Of a stretch of DNA of 15,152 nucleotides, positions 14,941 to 15,152 are shown piece by piece. Below the pieces are notes generated by a model. The model searched no databases, was not told where the DNA came from, and saw nothing but the letters and a program-made list of their open reading frames with translations. The first letter of the stretch is position 1. The number at the start of each line of letters is the position of its first letter. The DNA is taken from positions 1 to 15,152 of the forward strand of contig JAFQKO010000136.1 in assembly GCA_017396865.1 (NCBI GenBank). The letters are read 5' to 3'. The DNA comes from Clostridia bacterium (GTDB lineage: Bacteria; Bacillota_A; Clostridia; Oscillospirales; QAKW01). A program made the translations under genes and the position numbers.

Positions 14941-15152
14941 TTAAATCATCGGTAGTTTTTCTGCCCATTGCAGAATTTGTTCAATGGGGCAGAGGTCTTT
15001 GTAGGCGGGGATGCCCAGCACGTTGCCTGCGGCCTCCCGGGCATCGTTATGGTAATCACTGCCTGCGCTGAAGATCAGGTTGTGCTTTTCGCAAAGCGAC
15101 GCAAAATGTTCCCGTTGCTCGGGTGTGTGTTGGGCATACCAGACCTCCAGAC
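14941..15152 (-). CDS. PHP-domain phosphoesterase, C-terminal end only
   Basis: The last 69 codons of a gene that begins beyond the right edge. The visible part starts LEVWYAQHTPEQREHF and contains SAGSDYHNDAR; the GxE-V-x-Y-x-x-HTPEQ and GSD-[FY]-H motifs are those of PHP metal-dependent phosphoesterases such as nucleoside-bisphosphate or oligoribonucleotide phosphatases (TrpH/YciV-like). The Asp and His of GSDYH are metal ligands in this family. The TAA stop (14941-14943) runs into the ribosome binding site of the GH20-like gene, showing operon linkage. Exact substrate unknown. Confidence 0.75.
   Translation of the reverse strand, partial: LEVWYAQHTPEQREHFASLCEKHNLIFSAGSDYHNDAREAAGNVLGIPAYKDLCPIEQILQWAEKLPMI

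Noticed and set aside
1..15152. CRISPR arrays, transposases, phage genes, tRNA or rRNA genes
   Set aside because: I looked on both strands and found no regularly spaced direct repeats, no transposase motifs and no RNA-gene signatures.

Overview
The window comes from the chromosome of an endospore-forming Firmicute. It is most likely a Clostridia-class gut anaerobe of the Ruminococcaceae/Oscillospiraceae kind: it has spoIIGA-sigE, strong AGGAGG-type ribosome binding sites, mid-50s GC by eye with AT-rich gaps, and cytoplasmic glycosidases. The taxonomic call is inference. No rRNA, tRNA, CRISPR array, insertion sequence or phage gene is visible. No stretch longer than about 300 bases lacks a gene.

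Layout. (1) Positions 1-840, minus: 5' part of potA (polyamine ABC transporter ATPase; TTG start; consensus-like promoter), running off the left edge. (2) 1092-2656, minus: the sporulation pair spoIIGA-sigE, joined by an ATGA overlap and closed by a terminator at 1050-1087. Two Spo0A-box matches and a TATAAT lie just upstream of spoIIGA. (3) 2781-7608, plus: a tightly overlapping housekeeping operon, RluA-family pseudouridine synthase - polA - rimI - tsaD (overlaps of 20, 14 and 4 bp). (4) 7609-7823: a gap holding a cluster of DnaA-box-like repeats, the least expected structure in the window. (5) 7824-9371: murJ (lipid II flippase). (6) 9438-11455: ptsH (HPr) with its own promoter, then rpe, then an EamA-type transporter; hairpins stand between each gene and the next. 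(7) 11471-13250: a GH36-like alpha-galactosidase with its own promoter, closed by a bidirectional terminator. (8) 13282-15152, minus: a GH20-like hexosaminidase preceded in the same operon by the 3' end of a PHP-domain phosphoesterase gene.

How the genes work together. SpoIIGA processes pro-sigma-E in the sporulating mother cell. The rluD-polA-rimI-tsaD operon serves replication/repair and the translation apparatus (rRNA pseudouridine, S18 acetylation, t6A37 in tRNA). MurJ serves wall synthesis. HPr and Rpe belong to sugar uptake/signalling and the pentose phosphate pathway. The two glycosidases lack signal peptides, so they probably act in the cytoplasm on imported oligosaccharides.

Most of the window is ordinary core genome. 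The points that deserve a second look are the DnaA-box array between tsaD and murJ, the Spo0A-type spoIIG promoter whose predicted start falls on the start codon itself, the loss of the usual sigG neighbour, the near-identical terminators at 11441 and 13249, and two divergent glycosidases.
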